From positions 41,384 to 105,383 of the forward strand of contig NZ_LUFH02000005.1 of assembly GCF_001586785.1 (NCBI RefSeq): a stretch of 64,000 nt of DNA, read 5' to 3'. This DNA is from Sphaerospermopsis aphanizomenoides BCCUSP55 (GTDB lineage: Bacteria; Cyanobacteriota; Cyanobacteriia; Cyanobacteriales; Nostocaceae). Below, piece by piece: positions 45,327 through 53,324 of this stretch (positions within the stretch are counted from its first letter, which is position 1; every line of letters starts with the position of its first letter). The notes beneath the pieces are model-generated. The model saw nothing but the letters and a program-made list of their open reading frames with translations, was not told the origin of the DNA and did no database searches. The position numbers and the translations under genes are program-made.

Positions 45327-45524
45327 ATGACAATTAAAGAACAAATTACGCAGGAGTTAGAAAGACTACCTGAACCAGTGTTAAAAGAGGTTTTAGATTT
45401 TGTGCAGTTTTTAAAAACTAAACAGCAACAAAAAGAGATATTAGAAATTACGATCATGAGTGAATCTTCGCTGGCAAAAGATTGGTTAAAACCAGAGGAA
45501 GATGCAGCATGGCAGAATTTATAA
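45327..45524 (+). CDS. DUF2281 antitoxin-like protein
   Basis: 65 residues. IKEQITQELERLPEPVLKEVLDFVQFLKTKQQQ is the DUF2281 helical core, and the C-terminal LAKDWLKPEEDAAWQNL is the usual toxin-binding tail. Such genes overlap a downstream MazF-like toxin gene. Here the overlap exists (ATG at 45509), but the toxin is interrupted after nine codons by a MITE. Confidence 0.8.
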   Translation: MTIKEQITQELERLPEPVLKEVLDFVQFLKTKQQQKEILEITIMSESSLAKDWLKPEEDAAWQNL

Positions 45525-45619
45525 AAGGTGATGTCAATATTTTTACAGCACTTTGCGTAACGTTTAGGTACAAAAACATAAGACAGAATTATTACATCAA
45601 GCTAGAAAATAGGATATGA
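45509..45619 (+). pseudogene. MazF-like toxin start, interrupted by a MITE
   Basis: ATG 45509 gives MAEFIKGDV, the usual start of MazF-family toxins paired with DUF2281 antitoxins. After about three more codons, the frame enters the MITE at 45544 and ends at TGA 45617-45619 (36 residues in total). No toxin sequence resumes after the element, so the 3' part was also lost. Confidence 0.6.
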
Positions 45620-45650
45620 ACTGTACCAGATAGACGTGCAAAGTGCTGTA
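45544..45650. mobile_element. MITE with 13 bp perfect inverted ends
   Basis: TACAGCACTTTGC (45544-45556) and GCAAAGTGCTGTA (45638-45650) are perfect inverted repeats. The similarity goes on imperfectly to about 28 bases per arm (both reach GGTAC). The 107 bp element has no gene. The TA at both outer edges suggests TA target duplication as for IS630/Tc1-type transposases. It interrupts the MazF-like toxin gene. Confidence 0.82.
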
Positions 45651-45666
45651 TATTGTGGTTTTGATA

Positions 45667-46347
45667 TTACAAATCATACAAATCTTTAAACCATTTAACA
45701 AATACTTGTGCTTTGGGATGTTTAGGATCTAGAATTTTCTCCTGAATAGCATTATGTAATTGTCTTCCTGGGGGTTTCTGCCAAGCTAACCAGGAATAAA
45801 TATAGGCTTTATCAATATGTTCATCTATAAATTCTGCACCTTTAATCTTTGCTTCTATAACTACCTCCTGTGCATAGAGCCAAAGAGGTTCACTTTCATC
45901 TTTAATCATGTAAGCTAAAAATGTTTCTAACATACCTCTATTTTGATTATCTGGCATCATCCAAATACCGAATTTTTGATTATTAATCATATTAAGAATG
46001 ATTCCTGATTCTGGCATTTCTTCAGGCAAATCATCTATATTTTTTTGTATTGCTTCTACCTTTAAACAAGCATTTCTAATACTTTGCCAGCGATCTTCAG
46101 GATTTTGATCTGCATCTATTATTAAACCTAAATGAGTTAACCAGCTTGCTTTCAATCTTGTAGATATTTTTTTATTATCAATAAATTCATCACTCCCATA
46201 AGCTTCTATGTAAACAGGTTCTTTACCTTTTTGCCAATTAACTCCATTAGCTTCCATGAGTTCTGGAATAACTCTTTTATCTTGTTCACCTTCAACAATT
46301 AGTCGTTTATTAACAATCACAACTTTAGATTTATCATTATTTGCCAT
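45667..46347 (-). CDS. DUF3226-like TOPRIM protein, partner of the ATPase
   Basis: 226 residues. RLIVEGEQDKRVIPELM supplies the TOPRIM Glu19 and GLIIDADQNPEDRWQSI the DxD pair (D78, D80). The middle contains GIWMMPDNQNRGMLETFL and the C-terminal part is helical (SWLAWQKPPGRQLHNAIQEKIL), as in DUF3226 proteins. TOPRIM domains of this kind act as nucleases in OLD-family and related defence systems. It starts two bases after the stop of the ATPase gene on the same strand, so the two form an operon. Confidence 0.75.
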   Translation of the reverse strand: MANNDKSKVVIVNKRLIVEGEQDKRVIPELMEANGVNWQKGKEPVYIEAYGSDEFIDNKKISTRLKASWLTHLGLIIDADQNPEDRWQSIRNACLKVEAIQKNIDDLPEEMPESGIILNMINNQKFGIWMMPDNQNRGMLETFLAYMIKDESEPLWLYAQEVVIEAKIKGAEFIDEHIDKAYIYSWLAWQKPPGRQLHNAIQEKILDPKHPKAQVFVKWFKDLYDL

Positions 46348-46349
46348 TA

Positions 46350-47513
46350 CTACCGCACCTCAATCTTTTCTTCAACAGCAATAACGATTTCAGATTCATC
46401 AAAGATAATACTGTTTTTTTGCTCTTTCTCAATTCTGTGAATCCTAATACCATCATCTGTTACATTCTCTGTTTCTGCAATGTCAGCTAAACTCTGCCAA
46501 CAGTCATTACTATGTGTAGTTGCAAAAACTTGTACATTTAGTCTTTTAGCTGTATCCCAAATCATTTTCCACATACCGGACATTGTAGTAAAATGAAGTC
46601 CAGTATCTATTTCATCTACAAATAAATAACCATCTTTAGCTGATACTATAGCTAGTGCAAGTCCTAATATTCGCCAAATACCATCTCCCATACTGCCAAT
46701 AGGTACACGCTGTTTTTTATCACTAAGACGGACAAAAAAACCAGTATGTGAGTCAGCAACCGCAGAACGTAATCTCGCTATTTTATTAGTTTTTTGGACA
46801 TTTGCTGTAGCAATACGTTCAATTTTTGGATCAATAATTCTCAGAGCTTCTGTTGTTAGTTCTTCTTCAGGAGTTAATACAACTTCCTCAAATAATTCTT
46901 TCATATTTGTGGTATTTAAAGAAGAAGCATTGACAAATATTGTCTTATTCAATTGATTCTTTTTGTCTCGGCTAGAACGTTTAATCAGTCTCAAGGATAA
47001 GCAATTATTATCTAACAGAGGCATATTTACAATTTCTTTAGCTTCATCTTCTCTCTTCCAAATTACTCGGAAGTTTAGGCTTTTGAAATTACTTGATAAC
47101 TCTTCAATAAGTTCTCTTTTTTTTTCTTCATCCAACTCTTCCAATTCTTCTAAATCAGCATCAATATGTAACTTTATGCTTCCTATATTGACAGAGAACT
47201 CTTCTTTAACATCGTCGTTAATTCCTGAAATAGAAAATTGACTATCTATATCAAATTGATGATCATAAAATAAATGACAAATATCTAGTTCACGCTCTTC
47301 TCTTGGATCATCACTCCAAAAATACTCACCCCGGTTAATCATTATTTCACCGAGTGATTCAAGATTAGTTCGTGAACATAAAAGCTGAATAGCTTCTAAA
47401 ATTGAAGTTTTACCGCTATTATTTTTACCAACCAGTAAGTTAATTCTGCCTAATTGTTGAAGTTCAAAAGATTTGAAACCTCGAAAATTCTCTATTTTTA
47501 CACTTTTCAACAT
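46350..47513 (-). CDS. ABC-type AAA ATPase of a two-gene defence-like module
   Basis: 387 residues. SMC/OLD-like ATPase: MLKSVKIENFRGFKSFELQQLG, Walker A GKNNSGKT (29-36), ABC signature GSMGDG (273-278), Walker B GYLFVDEID (295-303), H-loop TTHS (332-335). The insert about 110-240 is acidic and partly coiled coil (LEELEELDEEKKRELIEEL). All catalytic residues look intact. Paired with a TOPRIM protein it resembles split Gabija-like, AbiL or PARIS-like systems that sense phage and cut nucleic acid. It is upstream of its partner in the same operon. Confidence 0.82.
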   Translation of the reverse strand: MLKSVKIENFRGFKSFELQQLGRINLLVGKNNSGKTSILEAIQLLCSRTNLESLGEIMINRGEYFWSDDPREERELDICHLFYDHQFDIDSQFSISGINDDVKEEFSVNIGSIKLHIDADLEELEELDEEKKRELIEELSSNFKSLNFRVIWKREDEAKEIVNMPLLDNNCLSLRLIKRSSRDKKNQLNKTIFVNASSLNTTNMKELFEEVVLTPEEELTTEALRIIDPKIERIATANVQKTNKIARLRSAVADSHTGFFVRLSDKKQRVPIGSMGDGIWRILGLALAIVSAKDGYLFVDEIDTGLHFTTMSGMWKMIWDTAKRLNVQVFATTHSNDCWQSLADIAETENVTDDGIRIHRIEKEQKNSIIFDESEIVIAVEEKIEVR

Positions 47514-47571
47514 AATTTTTAAGATGAAGACAACAGAGAAATAATGAGAGTAGGTTTATTATAACATTCAA

Positions 47572-47602
47572 ATCCCCGACTTCTTTTAAAAAAATCGGGG
47601 AT
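47572..47602 (-). terminator. Hairpin terminator-like repeat, copy 3 of 3
   Basis: ATCCCCGA (47572-47579) and TCGGGGAT (47595-47602) enclose a loop with CTTCTTTTAAAAAAA. It lies just after the alaS stop on the minus strand and in front of the ATPase gene. It belongs to the same family as the hairpins at 11578 and 31431. Confidence 0.72.
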
Positions 47603-47609
47603 CTAAATC

Positions 47610-50252
47610 CTATTTCAACCCTGCTAATAAATCATTCTTCGCACTTTCCAAAGCTTGCGGTAACTTACTTGCATCCCTTCCCCCAGCTTGCGCGAGATTG
47701 GGTTTTCCACCACCACCACCACCACAAATTTTCGCTACAGCACCTACAAATTTTCCTGCTTGGATTCCTTTTTTATTCACTTCCGAACTAAAAGCAGCAA
47801 CGATACTTACTTTCCCCTCTTCAGGAATAGAACCTAAAACCACAGCACCATTACCAATTTTTTGCAGTAATCTCTCAGCAGCATCTTTTAATGATTCTGC
47901 GTCAACATCTTCCAGTTGAGAAACAATAATTTTATGTTCTCCTACAGTTTCCGCAGTTTGTAATAAACTGTCAGATTTAACTATTGCAAGTTGTGATTTT
48001 AGGGTTTGAATTGTTTTTTCACTGTTGCGGAGTTCGGTTTGTAAAGTTGTGATTCTGTCGGGTATTTCTTCGGGTTTGATTTTAAAACGGAAACACAAAT
48101 CTTTTGTTACTTGATCTCGCACATTTAAATAATCTAAAACCGATGCACCAGACACCGCTTCTATTCTTCTCACTCCTGAAGAAACTCCCGCTTCAGAGAT
48201 GATTTTGAAAACGCCAATTTCCGCAGTATTTTTAACATGAGTTCCCCCGCATAATTCCATTGAAACACCAGGGAAATCAATTACTCGCACTTCATCACCG
48301 TATTTTTCACCAAACATTGCAACTGCACCTCTAGCTTTTGCTTCTGCTAAAGGTAATACTTCAATTTTGGCAGAATGCGCTTCAGAAATCCAAGTATTTA
48401 CTAATTCTTCAACTTGCTGAACTTCATCCGCAGTTAAAGCGCGAGGACAGTTAAAATCAAACCGTAAGCTATCAAAAGAAACTAATGATCCTGCTTGGGA
48501 AATGCTTTCATCAACAACTTTCTTTAATGCTGCTTGTAATAAGTGAGTTGCTGTGTGGTTAGCTTGAGCGCGACGACGACAAGCGGTGTCAATTTGGGCG
48601 GTAATTTGATCACCAACTCTAATTGTACCACGTTCTATTTTACCAAAGTGAATAAAGAAATCAGATTCTTTTTTCACATCTTCAATTCTAATTAAAACCC
48701 CATCACCGGAAATATAACCTTTATCTCCGATTTGTCCACCTGATTCCGCATAAAATGGGGTTTTATCTAAAACAATTTGTACTTCTGTTCCTGCTTCCGC
48801 TTCTTCTTGGGAAATACCATTAACTAACAATACTTCAACTTTTGCAGTTGCTTGGTTTTGGGTATATCCTAAAAATTCGGTAGAATGGATATGTTCTGCT
48901 AGTTTATCTAAAGAACCTTGTACAGTTAAATCAATAGTTTCGTGTGCAGCTTTTGCACGTTCTACCTGTTTTTGCATTTCTGCATTGAAACCATCAACAT
49001 CAACAGTTAAATTCTGTTCTTCGGCGATTTCTTGGGTTAATTCTAATGGGAAACCGTAGGTATCATATAAAGTAAAAGCACTTTCACCACTAATTGAAGT
49101 TAAACCTTTTTGTTTCACCTCTTGGATAATTTCCGCTAACAGCTTTTCACCTCTATCTAAGGTTTTTAAGAAATTAGCTTCTTCTCTGGCTAATTCTGCT
49201 TTAATAGCTGCTTCCCTTTGTCGCAAATTTGGATAAACATTTTCAGAAAGAGAAATTGCGGTTTCTGCAACTTGGTTAATAAATTCCCCAGAAATTCCAA
49301 TTAATCTTCCATGTCTAACAACGCGACGAATTAAACGCCGTAAAATGTAACCTCTACCCACATTAGAAGCACGAATTTGATCAGCAATCATGTGTACAAC
49401 GGAACGGACATGATCACCAATTACTTTTAGGGAAACTTTTGTTTTTTCATCACTTTGATGATAGTCAATTTTGGCAATTTTCGCCGCAGTTTCTACTATG
49501 GGGAAAATCAAATCTGTTTCATAATTGTTAGGAACTTTTTGGAGAATTTGCGCCATTCTCTCTAAACCCATTCCTGTATCTATGTTTTTATTTTGTAATG
49601 GGGTGAGATTTCCTTCTGCATCCCGATTATATTGCATGAAAACCAAGTTATAAAACTCGATAAATCGGGTATCATCTTCTAAATCAATATGATCATCTCC
49701 CAATTCTGGGTGAAAATCATAATAAATTTCTGAACAAGGACCGCAAGGACCTGTGGGACCAGAAACCCAGAAATTATCATCTGCACCCATGCGCTTGATG
49801 CGTTTTTCTGGAACGCCAATTTTATCTTTCCAGATGTTAAATGCTTCGTCGTCTTCTTCAAAGACACTAACTACTAAACGTTCGGGAGGTAAACCAAAAA
49901 CTTCTGTTGATATTTCCCAACCCCAGGCGATCGCTTGTTCTTTAAAATAATCACCAAAGCTAAAATTACCCAACATCTCAAAAAATGTATGGTGGCGTTT
50001 TGTCCGTCCCACATTTTCGATATCATTGGTACGGATACATTTTTGAGAAGTGGTAGCGCGTTTAAATTCCGGTGTGCGCTGTCCTAAGAATATGGGTTTA
50101 AATGGTAACATCCCCGCTATAGTTAGCAGCACCGTGGGATCTTCTGGTACAAGGGAAGCACTGGGAAGCGGTTGGTGTCCCCGTTGGGTGTAGAAGTCGA
50201 GGAATAAAGCGCGAATATCGTTACCGCTAAGATACTGGGGAGTGGAAGACAT
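47610..50252 (-). CDS. alaS: Alanyl-tRNA synthetase
   Basis: 880 residues, full length. The class II catalytic core ([56 protein letters not shown]) is followed by the tRNA-binding region, the editing domain ([16 protein letters not shown] and [20 protein letters not shown], with the zinc-binding HxxxH and CxxxH) and the C-Ala domain ending in [19 protein letters not shown]. It charges tRNA-Ala. Start ATG 50250-50252. It is followed by a hairpin repeat and precedes the defence-like operon on the same strand. Confidence 0.97.
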   Translation of the reverse strand: MSSTPQYLSGNDIRALFLDFYTQRGHQPLPSASLVPEDPTVLLTIAGMLPFKPIFLGQRTPEFKRATTSQKCIRTNDIENVGRTKRHHTFFEMLGNFSFGDYFKEQAIAWGWEISTEVFGLPPERLVVSVFEEDDEAFNIWKDKIGVPEKRIKRMGADDNFWVSGPTGPCGPCSEIYYDFHPELGDDHIDLEDDTRFIEFYNLVFMQYNRDAEGNLTPLQNKNIDTGMGLERMAQILQKVPNNYETDLIFPIVETAAKIAKIDYHQSDEKTKVSLKVIGDHVRSVVHMIADQIRASNVGRGYILRRLIRRVVRHGRLIGISGEFINQVAETAISLSENVYPNLRQREAAIKAELAREEANFLKTLDRGEKLLAEIIQEVKQKGLTSISGESAFTLYDTYGFPLELTQEIAEEQNLTVDVDGFNAEMQKQVERAKAAHETIDLTVQGSLDKLAEHIHSTEFLGYTQNQATAKVEVLLVNGISQEEAEAGTEVQIVLDKTPFYAESGGQIGDKGYISGDGVLIRIEDVKKESDFFIHFGKIERGTIRVGDQITAQIDTACRRRAQANHTATHLLQAALKKVVDESISQAGSLVSFDSLRFDFNCPRALTADEVQQVEELVNTWISEAHSAKIEVLPLAEAKARGAVAMFGEKYGDEVRVIDFPGVSMELCGGTHVKNTAEIGVFKIISEAGVSSGVRRIEAVSGASVLDYLNVRDQVTKDLCFRFKIKPEEIPDRITTLQTELRNSEKTIQTLKSQLAIVKSDSLLQTAETVGEHKIIVSQLEDVDAESLKDAAERLLQKIGNGAVVLGSIPEEGKVSIVAAFSSEVNKKGIQAGKFVGAVAKICGGGGGGKPNLAQAGGRDASKLPQALESAKNDLLAGLK

Positions 50253-50450
50253 GAGTGTTTAAGAAAAAAAAATTTAATTAATTTGGGAAAATCTGCACAA
50301 AGCATCATTACTATTTATAACTTATGCCACGAAATGCGAAATATGTATAACTATGTGTGCTTTGGGTGGAGGAATGTTCATTTAGTAGACCAAAGGTATT
50401 GTGTTTGAATAACAAAAATATAATCAAATATAGTTATTTGTCTGCATCTG

Positions 50451-50531
50451 TATAAAAGTTTTGGACATATTTGCTTTTCTCTATTCCCTATTTCCTATTC
50501 CCTATTAATAGCCCCAACAGATATCGTAAGT
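50451..50531. repeat. Duplicated 80 bp element, copy B
   Basis: TATAAAAGTTTTGGACATAT through to AATAGCCCCAACAGATATCG TAAGT match copy A at 42924-42990 almost base for base, apart from one substitution and 14 extra bases of CTATTCC-type repeat. The left inverted end (ACTTACGATA) seen in copy A is missing here. Confidence 0.7.
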
Positions 50532-50573
50532 GTTTCACCGGACATGATCTAATTGGTATTACCCCAAAAAAAG

Positions 50574-50616
50574 AGAGTGGGAGGAGGCATTACCAAGCGC
50601 CATTCACTCCCACTCT
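50574..50616. other. Strong isolated stem-loop
   Basis: AGAGTGGGAG (50574-50583) pairs perfectly with CTCCCACTCT (50607-50616) over a 23-base loop that contains GGCATTACCAAGCGCC, itself able to pair at the ends. It lies 320 bases upstream of alaS in gene-free DNA. Perhaps part of a small RNA or a terminator; no T-run follows on either strand. Confidence 0.5.
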
Positions 50617-50979
50617 ACTATTTGCTGCTGAAGCGATTCAGGAATATACACATAACGCTAATCGTTAATTAGGGGGGTAATTACAGTTTAACGATAACGC
50701 CTCTACTCAGTGAGTATTCCTATTGCAGCAAACGCTAATTGTATTTATTTTTTCGACATATTTAACAAAATTCAATTGTGATTTTGTTTAACCTTTTAAC
50801 AACTGCCTTGCTTTCGTTTGTCTAATTTAATTTAACTTGCCTCATCAGGGTATGGTTGCCAAATTGGCATTTTTCTGAAATTTTTTGATTGTTCATTTCT
50901 AACATTTAACAACATTAATTTCTGTTAATGCAACAGTAAAACTTCCGGTTTACGAGCAAGAGACTGTGAGGAAATCAAT

Positions 50980-50996
50980 GAGGGGTGACACCCATC
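50980..50996. promoter_or_regulatory. HetR-operator-like palindrome 1
   Basis: GAGGGGTGACACCCATC matches the remembered hetP-promoter HetR site (GAGGGGTCTAACCCCTC) at 13 of 17 positions, with the outer GGGGT and CCC conserved. It lies 10 bases before a 19-codon ORF. Confidence 0.35.
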
Positions 50997-51005
50997 ATCC
51001 GCATT

Positions 51006-51065
51006 ATGACTGCATTACAGTGGCTTTTAACACAATTGATTTATAAGCTGAAAAGGGATTTTTAA
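51006..51065 (+). CDS. Possible 19-residue peptide between HetR-like sites
   Basis: ATG 51006 to TAA 51063-51065: MTALQWLLTQLIYKLKRDF. An amphipathic hydrophobic peptide with a basic end. No family recognised and no clear ribosome site, though GAGGGGTG lies 20 bases upstream. Reported only because it is bracketed by two HetR-operator-like palindromes in an otherwise empty 1 kb region. Confidence 0.2.
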   Translation: MTALQWLLTQLIYKLKRDF

Positions 51066-51100
51066 CTTAGCTTACCATGCAACATCAATACTTTAGCTAT

Positions 51101-51117
51101 GAGGGGTTTAACCCTTC
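51101..51117. promoter_or_regulatory. HetR-operator-like palindrome 2
   Basis: GAGGGGTTTAACCCTTC matches the remembered HetR site GAGGGGTCTAACCCCTC at 15 of 17 positions. It is directly followed, five bases later, by the left end of a MITE, which may have separated it from the gene it controlled. Confidence 0.5.
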
Positions 51118-51121
51118 ATTA

Positions 51122-51248
51122 AGGGACTTCCAGAAATTAAATTATTCAATGAGTGAGAACCAATGATTCTTCCTCCCCTGCTTCCCCTGCTTCCCCTGCT
51201 TCCCCTGCTGACCCAAACGATGGAATATTTTTTGAGTTGGAAGTCCCT
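51122..51248. mobile_element. MITE-like element with AGGGACTTCCA inverted ends
   Basis: AGGGACTTCCA (51122-51132) and TGGAAGTCCCT (51238-51248) are perfect 11 bp inverted repeats around 105 bp without a gene; the interior holds four CTTCCCCTG units. No clear target duplication is seen. It lies between HetR-like palindrome 2 and the transaldolase stop. Confidence 0.68.
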
Positions 51249-51296
51249 AAAATGTCAGGGTGTAGGGTTGAGAGTCTGGGGTATAGGGAATAAAAT

Positions 51297-51935
51297 TCAA
51301 ATCTTTAACCCAACACCACCAGCCGCAAAATCAGCAACGGTTTGATGGGAAAGTTCATGTGTGGCCATAGCTTGCAACATTGCTAAAGGTAAGGTGAGAT
51401 GATCGGCACCTGCTTGGATAGATGCGGCGGCTGCTTCTGGTGACTTGATACTAGCTGCCAAGATTTCTACACCAGTACCTTTGAGAACGCTGGCCATGTC
51501 CCGCACTAAAGCAATACCATCACCTAACAAGCGTGTGGCACGATTGACGTAAGCTATGGCGACTTTTGCACCTGCTTCCTTGGCTACTACAGCTTGTGCG
51601 GGACTGTAAATACCGGTCACAGAACAGGTAATTTCTGCTGAAAGTGTGGCCACGACTTCAAAACCAAGGGGTGTAGCCGGGATTTTTAATATTGTTTGAG
51701 AACCGATAATTGTAAAGGCTTTGATGCCTTCTGCTATCATGCTCTTTTTATCAGAGGCTAAAAGTTGATAATAAACTGGCCCAGAGGTTAAGGAAACCAG
51801 GGTTTTCAGGGTGGTTTCTGGTGGGGTATTGGCTTGTGCTAACAGCGTGGGATTAGTGGTGATACCTTTTACCCAACCCCATCGTTTAACAATTTCGGCT
51901 TCCGATGCGATCGCTGAATCTAGATAAAGTGCCAT
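51297..51935 (-). CDS. Transaldolase family (fructose-6-phosphate aldolase type)
   Basis: 212 residues from ATG 51933-51935; the open frame extends 10 residues upstream without support. Short transaldolase/FSA class TIM barrel: MALYLDSA, GWVKGITTNPTLLAQA, the Schiff-base Lys in ILKIPATPLGFEV, CSVTGIYSPAQAVVAKEAGA and EILAASIKSPEAAAASIQAGADHLTLPLAML. Acts on sugar phosphates or related compounds; small enzymes of this class can have aldolase or transaldolase activity. Confidence 0.88.
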   Translation of the reverse strand: MALYLDSAIASEAEIVKRWGWVKGITTNPTLLAQANTPPETTLKTLVSLTSGPVYYQLLASDKKSMIAEGIKAFTIIGSQTILKIPATPLGFEVVATLSAEITCSVTGIYSPAQAVVAKEAGAKVAIAYVNRATRLLGDGIALVRDMASVLKGTGVEILAASIKSPEAAAASIQAGADHLTLPLAMLQAMATHELSHQTVADFAAGGVGLKI

Positions 51936-51998
51936 AACTGCGTTATTTTTGCATAAAAAAAACAAACCATAGTTATTTTGTCAATAAAGCGGTCATTC

Positions 51999-52040
51999 GA
52001 TTTTAGATTTTAGATTTTAGATTTTAGATTTTAGATTTTT
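51999..52040. repeat. ATTTTAG heptamer run
   Basis: Six tandem ATTTTAG units upstream of the dehydrogenase gene. Related ATTTTGG or AATCCAA runs are at 33719-33745 and 63825-63860. Confidence 0.75.
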
Positions 52041-52200
52041 AATTTACAGTGAAACTGTAGCTAACTGCTACACACACATATTCTGACTCCTGACTCCTGA
52101 CTCCTAAATTCTTACGGATTAATATTAAATTTCCAAATTCCTAACCTAACCTCAACCACAAAATGTTAAATCTAGTAACGTTGAGTAATCAGAAACCAAC

Positions 52201-53247
52201 GTGAAAGCACAAGTATTTAGAGGCGTAAATCAATTATCCTACGAAGAAATCCCAGTTCCTAACCTAGAAGCAGATGAAGTGCTAGTACAGGTGAGAGTTG
52301 TGGGTTTGTGTCAGTCAGATATTAAAAAAATTCGCTATCCTCTGTATGAACCACCACGCATATTTGGACACGAAACCGCTGGAAATATTGCGGCTGTTGG
52401 TTCACAGGTGAAGGGATGGACAGTAGGACAACGGGTAGCGGTGATGCACCACATACCATGTATGCGTTGCGCCTATTGCTTAAATGATAATTTTTCCATG
52501 TGCGATGTTTATAAAAATATTTCTACTACCGCAGGTTTTAATGCTAGTGGTGGTGGGTTTGCCGAGTATGTGAAAGTACCAGGTCATATTGTGCAGAATG
52601 GTGGGTTAATTCCCATACCTGATGATATCAGTTTTGAAGAAGCAAGTTTCGTAGAACCCACTAACTGCTGTTTAAAAGCGGTGAAAAAAGCCCAGATTGC
52701 ACCAGGACAAACTGTGTTAGTAACCGGGGCTGGGCCAATTGGCTTAATGTTTATCATGTTGGTGAAGTATTTAGGAGCAAAGGCGATCGCCACAGACCTT
52801 TTACCCTCTAGAATTGAAAAAGCTCTAGAAGTGGGTGCAGAAGCAGCTTTTGATGCGCGAGATGCTGATTTACCTGCAAAAATTCAAGCTTTAACTGGAG
52901 GAATGGGTGTTGATGTAACCTTGTTAGCAGTACCCAGTGATAAAGCGTTTTTTCAAGCATTAGACTGTACCCGCAAAGGTGGAAAAATTCTCTTTTTCGC
53001 TGAGTTCCCCGATGAAGTGGAAATTCCCATCAACCCGAATCTTCTCTACCGTCGAGAAATTGATTTAATGGGTAGCTATAGCTCATCCTACCGTCTGCAA
53101 AATCTATCTGCGGATATTGTCTTTAATCGTCGCATTGATGTTAAAGCCTTGATTAGCGATCGCTATCCCTTGCAAGATTTATCACAAGCTGTAAACCAAG
53201 CGATCGCACCCACACCAGATACTTACAAAATTTTGATTTATCCTTAG
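52201..53247 (+). CDS. Zinc-dependent medium-chain alcohol/polyol dehydrogenase
   Basis: 348 residues from GTG 52201. Catalytic zinc ligands C37, H57 with E58 (GHE), and E152; structural zinc cysteines C87, C90, C93, C101; NAD(P)-binding GAGPIG (176-181). The layout is that of sorbitol, threonine and related dehydrogenases. The substrate is unknown. The phosphate permease gene follows on the same strand, with 77 bases of repeats between the two. Confidence 0.9.
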   Translation: MKAQVFRGVNQLSYEEIPVPNLEADEVLVQVRVVGLCQSDIKKIRYPLYEPPRIFGHETAGNIAAVGSQVKGWTVGQRVAVMHHIPCMRCAYCLNDNFSMCDVYKNISTTAGFNASGGGFAEYVKVPGHIVQNGGLIPIPDDISFEEASFVEPTNCCLKAVKKAQIAPGQTVLVTGAGPIGLMFIMLVKYLGAKAIATDLLPSRIEKALEVGAEAAFDARDADLPAKIQALTGGMGVDVTLLAVPSDKAFFQALDCTRKGGKILFFAEFPDEVEIPINPNLLYRREIDLMGSYSSSYRLQNLSADIVFNRRIDVKALISDRYPLQDLSQAVNQAIAPTPDTYKILIYP

Positions 53248-53324
53248 AGGAAGCAGGGGTGGCAGGGGGAGCAGGGGGAGTAATATATTTATCATCTGCC
53301 CATATCCCCATCATCCCAAACCAG

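Larger units (their letters stand above)
50253..51296. other. 1 kb gene-free region with several unusual sites
   Basis: Between the alaS start and the transaldolase stop. It contains the duplicated element copy B (50451-50531), a strong stem-loop (50574-50616), two HetR-operator-like palindromes (50980, 51101), a 19-codon ORF (51006-51065) and a MITE (51122-51248). The long open frames here are repeat-derived. Neither a patS-type RGSGR coding sequence nor any other known small gene was found on reading both strands. Confidence 0.6.

Noticed and set aside
50253..51296. Search for a hidden patS gene (RGSGR at the C-terminus) near the HetR-like sites
   Set aside because: Read on both strands; only ESGR in a repeat-related frame was found near 50574, not RGSGR.
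51163..51345. Open frame in the gene-free kilobase encoding a Pro/Leu-rich peptide
   Set aside because: It is translated from CTTCCCCTG repeat units within and just after a MITE; no start signal and no protein-like composition.
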